Assembly (NCBI RefSeq): GCF_003951315.1
Contig: NZ_QLJH01000010.1
Coordinates: 62,001-126,000, forward strand
DNA: 64,000 bases
DNA from: Sphingomonas sp. S-NIH.Pt15_0812
GTDB lineage: Bacteria > Pseudomonadota > Alphaproteobacteria > Sphingomonadales > Sphingomonadaceae
Direction of reading: 5' to 3'
Positions 27,325 through 35,588 of this stretch are shown here, piece after piece. Under the pieces are notes generated by a model. It ran no database searches. It saw only the letters and a list, made by a program, of their open reading frames with translations, and was not told the DNA's origin. The position numbers and the translations under genes are program-made. Position 1 is the first letter of the stretch. Each line of letters opens with the position of its first letter.

Positions 27325-27510
27325 GTGGAGACTAAGAAGAAAACAGGCTTTGTCGAAGACCTTCGGTCCAATGGCTGGCGATACGCCGTTCCCGTGCTCG
27401 GTCTTTCGCTTTTCTACGGGATGCGCGCGATCGGGATAGGATATTGGATCGCAGTGTCGCTTCCACTGATGGCCATCTTCTTGATAGGCGTTTTTGTGTC
27501 AAGGCGCTGA
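27325..27510 (+). CDS. Small two-helix membrane protein of unknown function
   Basis: A 61-residue product with a basic N-terminus (ETKKKTGF) and two hydrophobic segments, about residues 21-35 and 40-57, ending VSRR. GTG at 27325 is preceded by GGAGGGG with five bases between, a strong ribosome site. The codons are visibly richer in A and T than those of surrounding genes, which may signal recent acquisition. It is 37 bases after the PEP-CTERM gene. I do not recognise the family. Confidence 0.55.
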   Translation: METKKKTGFVEDLRSNGWRYAVPVLGLSLFYGMRAIGIGYWIAVSLPLMAIFLIGVFVSRR

Positions 27511-27534
27511 CATTGGCCTGGAACACACAAATCC

Positions 27535-27792
27535 TCACCCCGCCCGGCGCTCCACCTCGACGATCTCGAAGACATGGTTCGTCCACCCGCGCTGACGGGC
27601 GGCGTCGGCCAGGGCCGCGCGCTTGCCCTTCGCTTCCGCCAGCGACTTGGTATGGCCCCAGAACACCTCGGTCCTGCCGTTCGCCAGCGTCGCCACGATC
27701 CGCCAATAATGGGTGAAGGCGGTGGCGGTGGGGCCGATCGTCTTCACATAGCCGTCGGGCAAGGTCGCGGTCAGGTAATAGCGTTTCGCCAC
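27535..27792 (-). CDS. Hypothetical 85-residue protein
   Basis: Begins MAKRYYLTATLPDGYVKTIG and has an aromatic-rich central part (HYWRIVATLANGRTEVFWGH) with a Lys/Ala-rich helix and a C-terminal strand (HVFEIVEVE). It looks like a small soluble alpha/beta domain. It lies convergent to the small membrane protein and just downstream of the ydfG-like gene on the same strand (22-base gap). Codon use is typical of the genome. No family is recognised. Confidence 0.65.
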   Translation of the reverse strand: MAKRYYLTATLPDGYVKTIGPTATAFTHYWRIVATLANGRTEVFWGHTKSLAEAKGKRAALADAARQRGWTNHVFEIVEVERRAG

Positions 27793-27814
27793 GCCCCGTC
27801 TCCCGGCCGCCTTA

Positions 27815-28567
27815 TCAATCCTTTCGCGCGACCTGGAAGCCGGCGAAGCTCTGGCTGACCGGCATCAGCTCCAGCCGGTTGATGTTGAGATGCGGCGGCA
27901 GCGTCGCCACCCACAGCATCGTCGCGGCGATATCCGTCGCCGTCATCGGCTCCGCGCCGCGATAGAGCGCGTCGGACGCGGCCTGGTCGCCGCCGGTGCG
28001 GACCGTGGTGAACTCGGTCTCGACCATGCCCGGCTCGATCGAGGTCACGCGCACGCCGGTGCCGTGCAGGTCGGAGCGCAGGCCCAGCGAGAATTGCTCC
28101 ACGAACGCCTTGGTGCCGCCATAGACGTTGCCGCCCGGATAGGGATAGGTCGCCGCCACCGACGACAGGTTGATGACCGCGCCCCGCCGCTCGACCAGGC
28201 CGGGTAGCAATTTGTGGGTCAGCGTGACCAGCGCGGTGACGTTGGTGGCGATCATCGTATGCCAGGCGGCGAGGTCCGCCTTGTGCGCGGGCTGCGTGCC
28301 GAGCGCCAGGCCGGCATTGTTGATCAGCAGGTCGATCGCGCGGTCCTCCGGCGACAATTGGCCGAGCGCCGCGTCCATCGCCGTCTGGTCGGCGATGTCG
28401 AAGCAGAGCGTGTGGACCTTGTCCGCCCCCAATTCCCCGGCCAGCGCCGCCAGCCGTTCGGCGCGTCGCCCGGTCGCGATCACGCGCCAGCCATCGGCCA
28501 CGAACGCGCGCGCCGCCGCCGCGCCGATCCCCGCCGTCGCGCCGGTGATGAATGCCGTCCGTGCCAT
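27815..28567 (-). CDS. Short-chain dehydrogenase, YdfG-like (NADP-dependent 3-hydroxy acid / serine dehydrogenase type)
   Basis: Classical SDR oxidoreductase of 250 residues. It has the cofactor motif [15 protein letters not shown], an arginine-containing second-strand end (ATGRRAERL) favouring NADP(H), [15 protein letters not shown], catalytic Ser in [15 protein letters not shown], and the YxxxK in [17 protein letters not shown]. Sequence flow closely resembles E. coli YdfG, including [10 protein letters not shown] and the C-terminal [19 protein letters not shown]. Substrate is inferred from that resemblance. It diverges from the large FAD protein gene. Confidence 0.85.
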   Translation of the reverse strand: MARTAFITGATAGIGAAAARAFVADGWRVIATGRRAERLAALAGELGADKVHTLCFDIADQTAMDAALGQLSPEDRAIDLLINNAGLALGTQPAHKADLAAWHTMIATNVTALVTLTHKLLPGLVERRGAVINLSSVAATYPYPGGNVYGGTKAFVEQFSLGLRSDLHGTGVRVTSIEPGMVETEFTTVRTGGDQAASDALYRGAEPMTATDIAATMLWVATLPPHLNINRLELMPVSQSFAGFQVARKD

Positions 28568-28680
28568 GTCGCGTCTCCTGCCGTATCGCGGGGGGTAAAG
28601 ACCAACGGGCCGGAGAGTTCAACCATGGGGACGCGTGCTCCCGGTTTCCGCTGGCCCCGCAGCACGCTAAGGAAGCGGGC
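28568..28680. promoter_or_regulatory. Divergent intergenic region, SDR gene / FAD-protein gene
   Basis: A 113-base gap between the start codons of two divergent genes. AAGGA at about 28669 is the ribosome site for the plus-strand ATG at 28681. Promoters are expected here on orientation alone. Confidence 0.35.
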
Positions 28681-30336
28681 ATGTTGCGCATCACCGAACT
28701 CAAGCTGCCGCTCAACCATGCCGAGGAGGCGCTGCCCGCCGCGATCCGCAACCGGCTGCGGATCACGCCGCGCGACCTCGTGCGCTACACGGTCGCGCGC
28801 CGCGCGCACGACGCGCGCGACAAGATGGACATCCAGCTGGTCTATTCGATCGACGTGACGGTGAAGAACGAGGCGGCGGTGCTGGCCCGCTTCCGCCGCG
28901 ACCGGCACGTCAACCCGACGCCCGACACCGGCTATCGCTTCGTCGCGCGGGCCCCCGCGGACTATCGCGGGCCGCGCCCGATCGTGGTCGGGGCGGGGCC
29001 GTGCGGGCTGTTCGCGGGGCTGATCCTGGCGCAGATGGGCTTCCGCCCGATCATCGTCGAGCGCGGCAAGGTGGTGCGCGAGCGGACCAAGGACACCTGG
29101 GGTCTGTGGCGGCGGAGCGAGCTGAACCCCGAATCGAACGTCCAGTTCGGCGAGGGCGGCGCCGGCACCTTTTCCGACGGCAAATTGTGGAGCCAGATCA
29201 AGGACCCGCGCCATCTCGGCCGCAAGGTGCTGACCGAATTCGTCAAGGCCGGCGCGCCCGAGGAGATCCTGACCGAGGCGCATCCGCATATCGGCACCTT
29301 CCGCCTGGTGACGATGGTCGAATCGATGCGCGCGACGGTCGAGGCGCTGGGCGGCGAGTATCGCTTCGAGCACCGGGTCGACGATCTGGAGATCGATACG
29401 GCGGCGGACGGCACGCGGACCCTGCGGGCCTTGGTGTTCCAGACCGGCGAGCGGCTGGCGGTGGAGGGGCCGGTGGTGCTGGCGCTGGGCCATAGCGCGC
29501 GCGACACCGCGCATATGCTGCACGATCGCGGCGTCGCGCTGGAGGCCAAGCCCTTTTCGATGGGGGTCCGGATCGAGCATCCGCAAAGCTGGATCGACGA
29601 GGCGCGCTTCGGCCCTTGCGCCGGCCATCCCGATCTGGGCGCGGCGGCCTATACGCTGTCGCACCACTGCAGGAACGAGCGCACCGTCTACAGCTTCTGC
29701 ATGTGTCCGGGCGGCACGGTGGTGGCGGCGACGTCCGAGCCGGGGCGCGTCGCGACCAACGGCATGAGCCAATATTCGCGCAACGAGCGCAACGCCAATT
29801 CGGGCATCGTCGTCGGCATCGATCCGGCGCGCGACTATCCGGGCGGGCCGCTGGCCGGCATCGCGCTGCAACGCCATTGGGAGGAGAAGGCGTTCGCGGC
29901 GGGCGGTGGCGGCTATGTCGCGCCGGCGCAGCGGCTGGGCGATTTCCTGGCGGGGCGGCCGTCGACCAAGCTGGGCAGCGTCATCCCCTCCTATCGGCCG
30001 GGGGTGAAGATGACCGACCTGTCCAAATGCCTGCCCGATTTCGTCATCGCCGCGATGCGCGAGGCGCTGGTCGCGTTCGGCCGGCAGATCCCCGGCTACG
30101 ACCATCCCGACGCGGTGCTGACCGGGATCGAGACGCGCACCTCCTCGCCGATCCGGGTCACGCGGGGCGCGGACTTCCAGAGCATCAACACCACCGGCCT
30201 CTATCCGGCGGGCGAAGGGGCCGGCTATGCGGGCGGCATCCTGTCGGCGGCGGTGGACGGGATCAAGGTCGCCGAGGCGGTGGGACGTGCCCTGGCCGGC
30301 ATCGCCGTGCCGCAGGCGGAGGATCTGGCGGCCTGA
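28681..30336 (+). CDS. FAD-dependent dehydrogenase of the COG2509 type
   Basis: A 551-residue flavoprotein. An N-terminal domain of about 95 residues (MLRITELKLPLNHAEEALPA, then VYSIDVTVKNEAAV) precedes the Rossmann motif IVVGAGPCGLFAGLILAQMG. Further segments are NVQFGEGGAGTFSDGKL, FCMCPGGTVVAATSEPG and NTTGLYPAGEGAGYAGGILSA near the end. This layout is that of uncharacterised FAD-dependent dehydrogenases (COG2509). The reaction is unknown. Start 28681 has an AAGGA ribosome site. The stop lies one base from the stop of the convergent MarR-like gene. Confidence 0.85.
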   Translation: MLRITELKLPLNHAEEALPAAIRNRLRITPRDLVRYTVARRAHDARDKMDIQLVYSIDVTVKNEAAVLARFRRDRHVNPTPDTGYRFVARAPADYRGPRPIVVGAGPCGLFAGLILAQMGFRPIIVERGKVVRERTKDTWGLWRRSELNPESNVQFGEGGAGTFSDGKLWSQIKDPRHLGRKVLTEFVKAGAPEEILTEAHPHIGTFRLVTMVESMRATVEALGGEYRFEHRVDDLEIDTAADGTRTLRALVFQTGERLAVEGPVVLALGHSARDTAHMLHDRGVALEAKPFSMGVRIEHPQSWIDEARFGPCAGHPDLGAAAYTLSHHCRNERTVYSFCMCPGGTVVAATSEPGRVATNGMSQYSRNERNANSGIVVGIDPARDYPGGPLAGIALQRHWEEKAFAAGGGGYVAPAQRLGDFLAGRPSTKLGSVIPSYRPGVKMTDLSKCLPDFVIAAMREALVAFGRQIPGYDHPDAVLTGIETRTSSPIRVTRGADFQSINTTGLYPAGEGAGYAGGILSAAVDGIKVAEAVGRALAGIAVPQAEDLAA

Positions 30337-30337
30337 C

Positions 30338-30805
30338 CTATTCCAGCGCGCGTTCGACCAGGGCCGAGGCTTCCGCGGTCAGGCGCACGAAGTAGCGGCG
30401 GCCATCCTTGGGATCGGGAATCCGCTCGACCAGCCCGCGTTCCGCCAGCGTCGCGACCCAGCGCAGGCCGGTCGTGGTCGCCGCGCCGGACGACAGGCAG
30501 GCGTTGCTGACCGTGACCGGCTTGTCCTCGTGCAGGGCGATGTACAGGTCGAGCAGCATGTCCCAGGCCGGTTCGCCGAACAGATCGGCGCGGTCGCCGA
30601 ACACCTGTTGCCGGCGGCGGCGAGCGGCGAAGGCCCGGCGCGCCCGGATCAGGCTCGGCGGTGGGCCAGGCGGCGCGGCGTCGACAACCGCCGGTTCCGT
30701 CTCCGCCGCCGGCATGGCCGCGTCGATGTCGGCCGCCGGTGCCGCGGCGTCTCCGGCCATCGGGTCGTGACGCGCCGCGGGACTGTCGATGATGGCTGAG
30801 GACAT
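30338..30805 (-). CDS. MarR-like winged-helix transcriptional regulator
   Basis: A 155-residue protein. The first 60 residues are Ala/Pro-rich and probably disordered. They are followed by a basic helix (RARRAFAARRRRQQVFG) and a winged helix with FGEPAWDMLLDLYIALHE, a recognition helix in GAATTTGLRWVATLAERGLV and the wing PDPKDGRRYFVRLT. This resembles a MarR-type family common in sphingomonads. It is the last of four small minus-strand genes, 65 bases after the membrane protein. Target genes are unknown. Confidence 0.8.
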   Translation of the reverse strand: MSSAIIDSPAARHDPMAGDAAAPAADIDAAMPAAETEPAVVDAAPPGPPPSLIRARRAFAARRRRQQVFGDRADLFGEPAWDMLLDLYIALHEDKPVTVSNACLSSGAATTTGLRWVATLAERGLVERIPDPKDGRRYFVRLTAEASALVERALE

Positions 30806-30870
30806 CGCGTTACATCTTCTCGAACGCCCGGCGACGGGGCCGGGAAGGGGTATGAGGGGGGCGGCCGGGA

Positions 30871-31284
30871 TCAGTCGCGAATGTGGCGGCGGACGTCGAA
30901 CGCCACCCCCAGCATCAGGCTGAGCAGCACCGGGATCGCCCAGAAACTCTCGATCGCGCGGTACATGCGCGGCAGGAACGCCGGGGCGATCGCCACCGCC
31001 AGATGACTGGCCACCGCCGCCAGGTGGAAGCCGGTCATCCAGATCGGCCACCAGCGCCGGCTGTCGAGCATCAGCGCGTACAGGCCGGCGAGCAGCAGCA
31101 GGTCGACACCCAGCCGGGCGATTTCCACCTGTTGCCAGCCATGGTCGATCCGGCTGGCGACGATCGTCAGCACGCTCGCCCCCAGGATCAGGAAGGCGGC
31201 TCGTCGCCCGTCGCGCCCGCCATAGAACAGGGCGATGCCGGTGCTGGCCAGGGCCAGCAGCCAGAACAGCAGGGCGACGAGCAT
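30871..31284 (-). CDS. Small integral membrane protein, unknown function
   Basis: A 137-residue product with about four hydrophobic helices (residues 1-21, 28-45, 58-73 and 82-105, with another hydrophobic stretch at 115-128) separated by short charged loops (GGRDGRR, SRIDHGWQQ, LDSRRWW). It ends in the basic DVRRHIRD. No signal or catalytic motif is visible. It sits between the 119-residue protein (33-base gap) and the MarR-like regulator, all on the minus strand. The family is not recognised. Confidence 0.65.
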   Translation of the reverse strand: MLVALLFWLLALASTGIALFYGGRDGRRAAFLILGASVLTIVASRIDHGWQQVEIARLGVDLLLLAGLYALMLDSRRWWPIWMTGFHLAAVASHLAVAIAPAFLPRMYRAIESFWAIPVLLSLMLGVAFDVRRHIRD

Positions 31285-31317
31285 CCGTCGGCGATCAGTC
31301 GATCAGGCGGCCGTGGA

Positions 31318-31677
31318 TCAGGCGGGCATCGGGCGATCGGCGCGGGGCGCCGGCTGACCGGCGTCGAGCGCCATCTGCTCCCAGCCCTCGGGGCAGCCGA
31401 AGTTCATCGGCGCGATGTTGCTGCCCTGCTTGATCGCGTTCAGGTGACGGATCGCGGAGACGACCTGGCTGCGTCCCGCGACCACCGAGGCGATGCCGGT
31501 CGACAGCGAGTGCAGCACCTTCTGGCTGCGCGCGGCGGGCAGGTCCGACCCTTGCGTCGCCTCGATGAACGACATGCACATGCGCATCGAATCGAGCAGC
31601 GCGCCATCCAGGGCGGCGATGGTCTTCTGGGTGTCGGCGGCGACGACGGCGCCGGCATTGGGCTGGAAGGTCGGCAT
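31318..31677 (-). CDS. Hypothetical 119-residue helical protein
   Basis: Begins MPTFQPNAGAVVAADTQKTI after a GGGGGAATCATC leader whose G-run is a good ribosome site. The sequence predicts long amphipathic helices (TIAALDGALLDSMRMCMSFI and VLHSLSTGIASVVAGRSQVV), then a conserved-looking NFGCPEGWEQM and a short tail. No membrane span or signal peptide is seen. It lies between the LuxR-like membrane regulator (44-base gap) and the membrane protein (33-base gap), so a shared role is likely. The family is not recognised. Confidence 0.65.
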   Translation of the reverse strand: MPTFQPNAGAVVAADTQKTIAALDGALLDSMRMCMSFIEATQGSDLPAARSQKVLHSLSTGIASVVAGRSQVVSAIRHLNAIKQGSNIAPMNFGCPEGWEQMALDAGQPAPRADRPMPA

Positions 31678-31721
31678 GATGATTCCCCCAAGGCGGCCCA
31701 GGCGGCCGCCGCGTGCAAGTG

Positions 31722-32216
31722 TCAGCGGAAGGTCTGGAGCAGTCCCGCCATCGCCAGGGCCAGCGCGATCACCACGGCGACGCCGAGGCCGGCCACCTGC
31801 AGGGCCTTGATCGTCTTCTGGTCCCAGCTGAGGTCGTTCAGGCTCCCACCGACCGGGGGCAGGAAGCGCGGGCTGGCCGCCGATCCGCCATCGGTCGACC
31901 CCGTCTGTGCCGGGGCTTCCGTGGGGCTGCCAAGCGCCGGCAATGGGGGTTCCGATTTCTGGGATGGCGGATTTCCGCCATTTTCCCACGCGACGAACAG
32001 CCGGGCGGCCTCGCGCCGGTTGGATACGCCCAGCCGCGCCATCGCCTGTTTCAGATAGGTGTCGACCGTCTGCCAGCTCAGCCCGGTCTCCTGCGCAATC
32101 TCCTTGCTCGACATGCCACGCGCCACCAGCCGCAGGCAAACCGCCATGCTGGCGGTGATATCGCTGAACCGTTGCTCCACCCGTCTTCCGCTTCCCGGCT
32201 CATCCATCCGGTTCAT
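31722..32216 (-). CDS. LuxR-type HTH regulator with a C-terminal membrane helix
   Basis: A 164-residue protein. Residues about 15-85 form a LuxR/GerE helix-turn-helix (VARGMSSKEIAQETGLSWQT, then VDTYLKQAMARLGVSNRREA). A Pro/Ser/Gly-rich linker of about 45 residues follows. The chain ends in one hydrophobic helix (LQVAGLGVAVVIALALAMAG) and LLQTFR, so the HTH would be tethered at the inner membrane by its tail. There is no receiver or autoinducer domain. ATG at 32216 has AAGG eight bases upstream. It is the first of four small minus-strand genes, downstream of the TonB receptor terminator. Confidence 0.8.
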   Translation of the reverse strand: MNRMDEPGSGRRVEQRFSDITASMAVCLRLVARGMSSKEIAQETGLSWQTVDTYLKQAMARLGVSNRREAARLFVAWENGGNPPSQKSEPPLPALGSPTEAPAQTGSTDGGSAASPRFLPPVGGSLNDLSWDQKTIKALQVAGLGVAVVIALALAMAGLLQTFR

Positions 32217-32313
32217 CGCCCGGACCTTCGGCCCTGATACAGGCGCTTGGCCGCCAGGGGTAGGGCCGGCGCGCATCCGCCGCAATCGATCGCAGCGGGG
32301 CGGCGGCACATAA

Positions 32314-32345
32314 GGAAAGGGGGCGGACGGTTGCCCGTCCACCCC
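32314..32345 (-). terminator. Rho-independent terminator of the TonB-dependent receptor gene
   Basis: On the minus strand, 26 bases after the receptor stop codon, a GC-rich hairpin (GGGGGTGGACGG, short loop, CCGTCCGCCCCC) is followed directly by TTTCCTTAT. Stem plus U-rich tail is a good intrinsic terminator. It separates the receptor from the LuxR-type gene. Confidence 0.8.
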
Positions 32346-32371
32346 CCTGTGAGGCGATCGGAGACCGATGC

Positions 32372-35320
32372 TTAGAAGCGGACCTGCGCACCGAAATAGA
32401 AGCGGCGGCCGATCGGGTCGTAGATGTCGGCGGCGGTCGTCGTGCCGGTGATGTTGCCGTAGAACACGGTGTCCTCCAGCTTCGGCGGCTTGCGGTCGAA
32501 CAGGTTGTTGACGCCGACGAACCAATCCATGTGCTCGCCGGCGCGGGCCCGCAGCTGCACGTCGTGATAGACGCGCGAGCCGATCTCGTTGTGCGAGGCG
32601 ATCTCGGGATCGAGGTCGGCGGCGAACTCGGCGAACTCCTCGCGCACCGTGTCGACCATCGGGCTGAGATAGGTGACGGTCCAGTTCAGGCTGAACGGCC
32701 CGGCCGCATAGGTGGCGGTGGCGTTCACCTTGTCGCGGAACACGCCGCCGAACTCCAGATTGCCCACGCCGGTATTGACCGGCGCCGACGGATCGGCCTG
32801 CGTCTTGTACGAGATGGTGTGGGTGTACAGGACGCTGAAGTCCAGACGGTCGTCGTCCATCAGGCCAAGCGCACGGCCATAGCGCAGGTTGACGTCGATG
32901 CCGCTGGTCTTGGTGTCGGCGATGTTGACGTTCTGGGCGTTCACCGTGCGGATCAGGCCGGTGTTCGGGTTACGGATGACGTTGTTGCAGAACTGCGGCA
33001 GGCCGGTCAGCAGGCACTGCTGGATCGACGTGGCGCGCGGCACGATGCCGATCGCATTGTCCAGCTTGATGTTGAAATAGTCGACCGTCAGGCTGAGGCC
33101 GCGCACCTGGTCGGGAGCGATCACCGCGCCGAAGGTCAGGGTCTTGCCCTTTTCCTCGGACAGGTTGCGGTTGCCGCCGTCGAAGCCGTTGATGCTCTGG
33201 ATGTCGGCCAGCGTGTATTGGAAGGTGCCGCCATTGGCGACCGCCGCCGCCACCGCCGGGATGGCGCGGCAGGCCGCGGCATAGGTGCCGGACGAGGTCG
33301 CGGTGGTGCCGTCGCACGGATCGTTGACGCTCGGGAAGGTCTCCGACGCCGAGGAGAACAGCTCGCCGATGTTCGGCGCGCGATTCGCGATGGCGTAGTT
33401 GCCGCGGAAGCGCAGGCCACGGACGGGCGAATATTCGCCGCCCGCATTCCAGCTGAACACCCGGCCGATGGTCGAGTAATCCGAGTAGCGCGCCGCGCCC
33501 TGGATGCTGAGCGACTCGACGAACGGCAGGCCCTTGAGCAGCGGCACGTCGACTTCGCCGAACAGCTCCTTGACGTTGAACGAACCGACCGTGTCGGGCG
33601 TCTGGTTGCCGGAGTTGAGGCCGGCATTGGTCAGCGCGTCCCAGTCCTCGCTGCTCTTCTCGCGGCGATATTCGCCGCCGAAGGCGACCTGCAGGTCACC
33701 ATAGGGCAGCGCGAACAGCGAGCCGTTGACGCTGGCATTGGCGACGAACTGCGTGTTCTTGATGTTGACCTGGCGCGGCAGTTCCGACCGGACATAGGCC
33801 GAGGCGGCCGGGCTGGCGGTGTCGTAGCCGAACAGGTTGATCGGCACGCAACCCGCCGCGCGCGCGGCCGCATCGCGGCAGACGATCGAACCGGACGCAT
33901 CCGTCACCGCGTCGAGCGCCTGGGCATAGCGCTGGATGTTGATGTCCTGGCTGCTCGTCACTTCCTTGAGCTGGCCATAGACCGCCGAGGCTTCGTAGCT
34001 CCACTTGGGCGCGATGTCGCCGCGCAGACCGCCGGCGACGCGGAAGGTGTCGCGGTCGTTGCGGTTGCTGCGGCTGAACACCTCGTTCTGGCGGCGGCGG
34101 AATTCGATCGAGGTCACGTCGTTCGACGCGATCCCGTCGCTGTTGCGCGCGATGATCTGCTGGCGGATCGCCGCCGGGATGTACGGATTGTCGATGGAAT
34201 AGCCGGCCGCGGAGAAGCCGCCGATGTCGTTGAACGAATCCAGCGCCAGCGCCTCGATCTGCGAGCTGGACTTGGTCTTGGCGTAGGTGCCCTCCAGGAA
34301 CAGCGTCGCCGCCGGGCTGAACTCATATTGCGCCGACGCCGCCGCCAGGTAGCGCTCGACCGGGGTCGAGATGCGACGCACATTGTTGCGGTTGAAGCCG
34401 TAGCCGGTCGGGAAGCCGCGAACGACCGAATTGTCGGGGTTGAAGGTGAAGATGTCGCTGCCGACGCCACCCGCCGTGCCCGAAGCCGAATCGCCGTTGT
34501 AGAACTGGAACCGGCCCTGCGCCGGGTAGGAGCTGTAGGACTGGGGGCCGCAGCCCGCCGCCGAGCAATCCTGGGCGGAGATGGCGCGCTTGCGCGACAA
34601 CAGCCCCAGATCCTTCGAATAGGTGCCGTTGACGATCACCGAGCCGCGATCGTCCGCGCCGAACTTGGTGCCGGCGGTGATGCTGGCGGTGTAGTTGGGA
34701 TTGTCGCCCTTGTCGGTGATGCCGTACTGCGCACGGGCGACCACGCCCTGCAGGTCGGTCCGCAGCACATAGTTGACGACGCCCGCGATCGCGTCCGACC
34801 CGTAGATCGACGACGCGCCGCCGGTGACGACGTCGATCCGCTCGACGAAATCAGCCGGGATGTTGTTGACGTCGACGATCGAGGTGCCGGCGACGCCGGG
34901 CACGAAGCGGCGGCCGTTGACCAGCACCAGCGTGCGCGAATCCCCCAGGTTGCGCAGGTTGAGCGTCGCGACGCCGTTGCCCGTGGTCAGGAAGTTGCTG
35001 TTGGTGCGGCTGAGGCCGGGAATACCGATCTGCGGCAGCTTCTGGAGCAGGTCCTGCGTGTTGACGATGCCCTGCGACTGGATCTGCTGCGCGTCGATCA
35101 CCGCGACCGGCGAGGCGGACTCCAGATCGGGGCGGCGGATGCGCGAACCGGTGACGACGATCGCCTCGCTATTGCCGGCCTGCTCGGCCTGGTCCTGCGC
35201 GGCGGAATCGGTGGCCTGGTCCTGCACCTGCGGGGTGGTGCCGGCGTCTTGCGCGAAGGCGGGGGCGGACAGGATGCCCGCCGCCAGGGCGGTCGCGCTG
35301 AGGAGCAGCTTACGGGACAA
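32372..35320 (-). CDS. TonB-dependent outer-membrane receptor
   Basis: A 982-residue energised outer-membrane importer. It has a signal peptide (SRKLLLSATALAAGILSAPA, cleaved near AFA-QDAG), a low-complexity Gln/Ala/Asp segment, and a plug domain starting IVVTGSRIRRPDLESASPVA with VNGRRFVPGVAGTS. A long beta-barrel ends in the typical aromatic C-terminus RRFYFGAQVRF. TTG at 35320 is preceded by GAAGGAA five bases away and gives a perfect signal peptide. An upstream ATG in the same frame would add a long unlikely leader. The substrate cannot be told. There is no B12 box upstream, so it is not an obvious BtuB. It faces a DUF2490 protein and a halogenase-like gene. Confidence 0.92.
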   Translation of the reverse strand: MSRKLLLSATALAAGILSAPAFAQDAGTTPQVQDQATDSAAQDQAEQAGNSEAIVVTGSRIRRPDLESASPVAVIDAQQIQSQGIVNTQDLLQKLPQIGIPGLSRTNSNFLTTGNGVATLNLRNLGDSRTLVLVNGRRFVPGVAGTSIVDVNNIPADFVERIDVVTGGASSIYGSDAIAGVVNYVLRTDLQGVVARAQYGITDKGDNPNYTASITAGTKFGADDRGSVIVNGTYSKDLGLLSRKRAISAQDCSAAGCGPQSYSSYPAQGRFQFYNGDSASGTAGGVGSDIFTFNPDNSVVRGFPTGYGFNRNNVRRISTPVERYLAAASAQYEFSPAATLFLEGTYAKTKSSSQIEALALDSFNDIGGFSAAGYSIDNPYIPAAIRQQIIARNSDGIASNDVTSIEFRRRQNEVFSRSNRNDRDTFRVAGGLRGDIAPKWSYEASAVYGQLKEVTSSQDINIQRYAQALDAVTDASGSIVCRDAAARAAGCVPINLFGYDTASPAASAYVRSELPRQVNIKNTQFVANASVNGSLFALPYGDLQVAFGGEYRREKSSEDWDALTNAGLNSGNQTPDTVGSFNVKELFGEVDVPLLKGLPFVESLSIQGAARYSDYSTIGRVFSWNAGGEYSPVRGLRFRGNYAIANRAPNIGELFSSASETFPSVNDPCDGTTATSSGTYAAACRAIPAVAAAVANGGTFQYTLADIQSINGFDGGNRNLSEEKGKTLTFGAVIAPDQVRGLSLTVDYFNIKLDNAIGIVPRATSIQQCLLTGLPQFCNNVIRNPNTGLIRTVNAQNVNIADTKTSGIDVNLRYGRALGLMDDDRLDFSVLYTHTISYKTQADPSAPVNTGVGNLEFGGVFRDKVNATATYAAGPFSLNWTVTYLSPMVDTVREEFAEFAADLDPEIASHNEIGSRVYHDVQLRARAGEHMDWFVGVNNLFDRKPPKLEDTVFYGNITGTTTAADIYDPIGRRFYFGAQVRF

Positions 35321-35440
35321 TGCGGTTCCTTCGATCGATATGCGTGATTTACCTTTCTGTTTCAGTCGCATGAGACGCGACATGGCAATAATATTGTCAT
35401 GTCGCCGACGATATCGCGCCATTTTGAACGAATCCTGACG

Positions 35441-35500
35441 CAAATACGCAACACATTGATTTGTTTGTATAATATATAATGGCACTAATCAGGCGAGAAT
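35441..35500. promoter_or_regulatory. AT-rich divergent promoter region between TonB receptor and DUF2490 gene
   Basis: In a very GC-rich genome this stretch contains TTTGTATAATATATAATGG, with two overlapping TATAAT boxes on the plus strand (35468-35473 and 35475-35480) and TATATT/TATACA-like boxes on the minus strand. The spacing to any TTGACA-like box is not ideal. It is the most AT-rich spot in the window and lies between two divergent genes, so promoters for both are likely. Confidence 0.55.
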
Positions 35501-35588
35501 AAGGCGGTGATTGGGCGCCGCAGTTGGCGATTGATGCGGCGGCGATTCGCTGACAGGGCGGCGCCTTCCTGAACCGAAAGCGCCGCTC

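Noticed and set aside
28480..30105. A 541-codon minus-strand frame opposite the FAD protein
   Set aside because: Composition is shadow-like, with no motif and no ribosome site. The plus strand has conserved flavoprotein motifs.
35321..35588. Cobalamin riboswitch before the TonB receptor, which would make it BtuB
   Set aside because: The region is AT-rich with no B12 box, and the receptor shows no cobalamin-specific feature.
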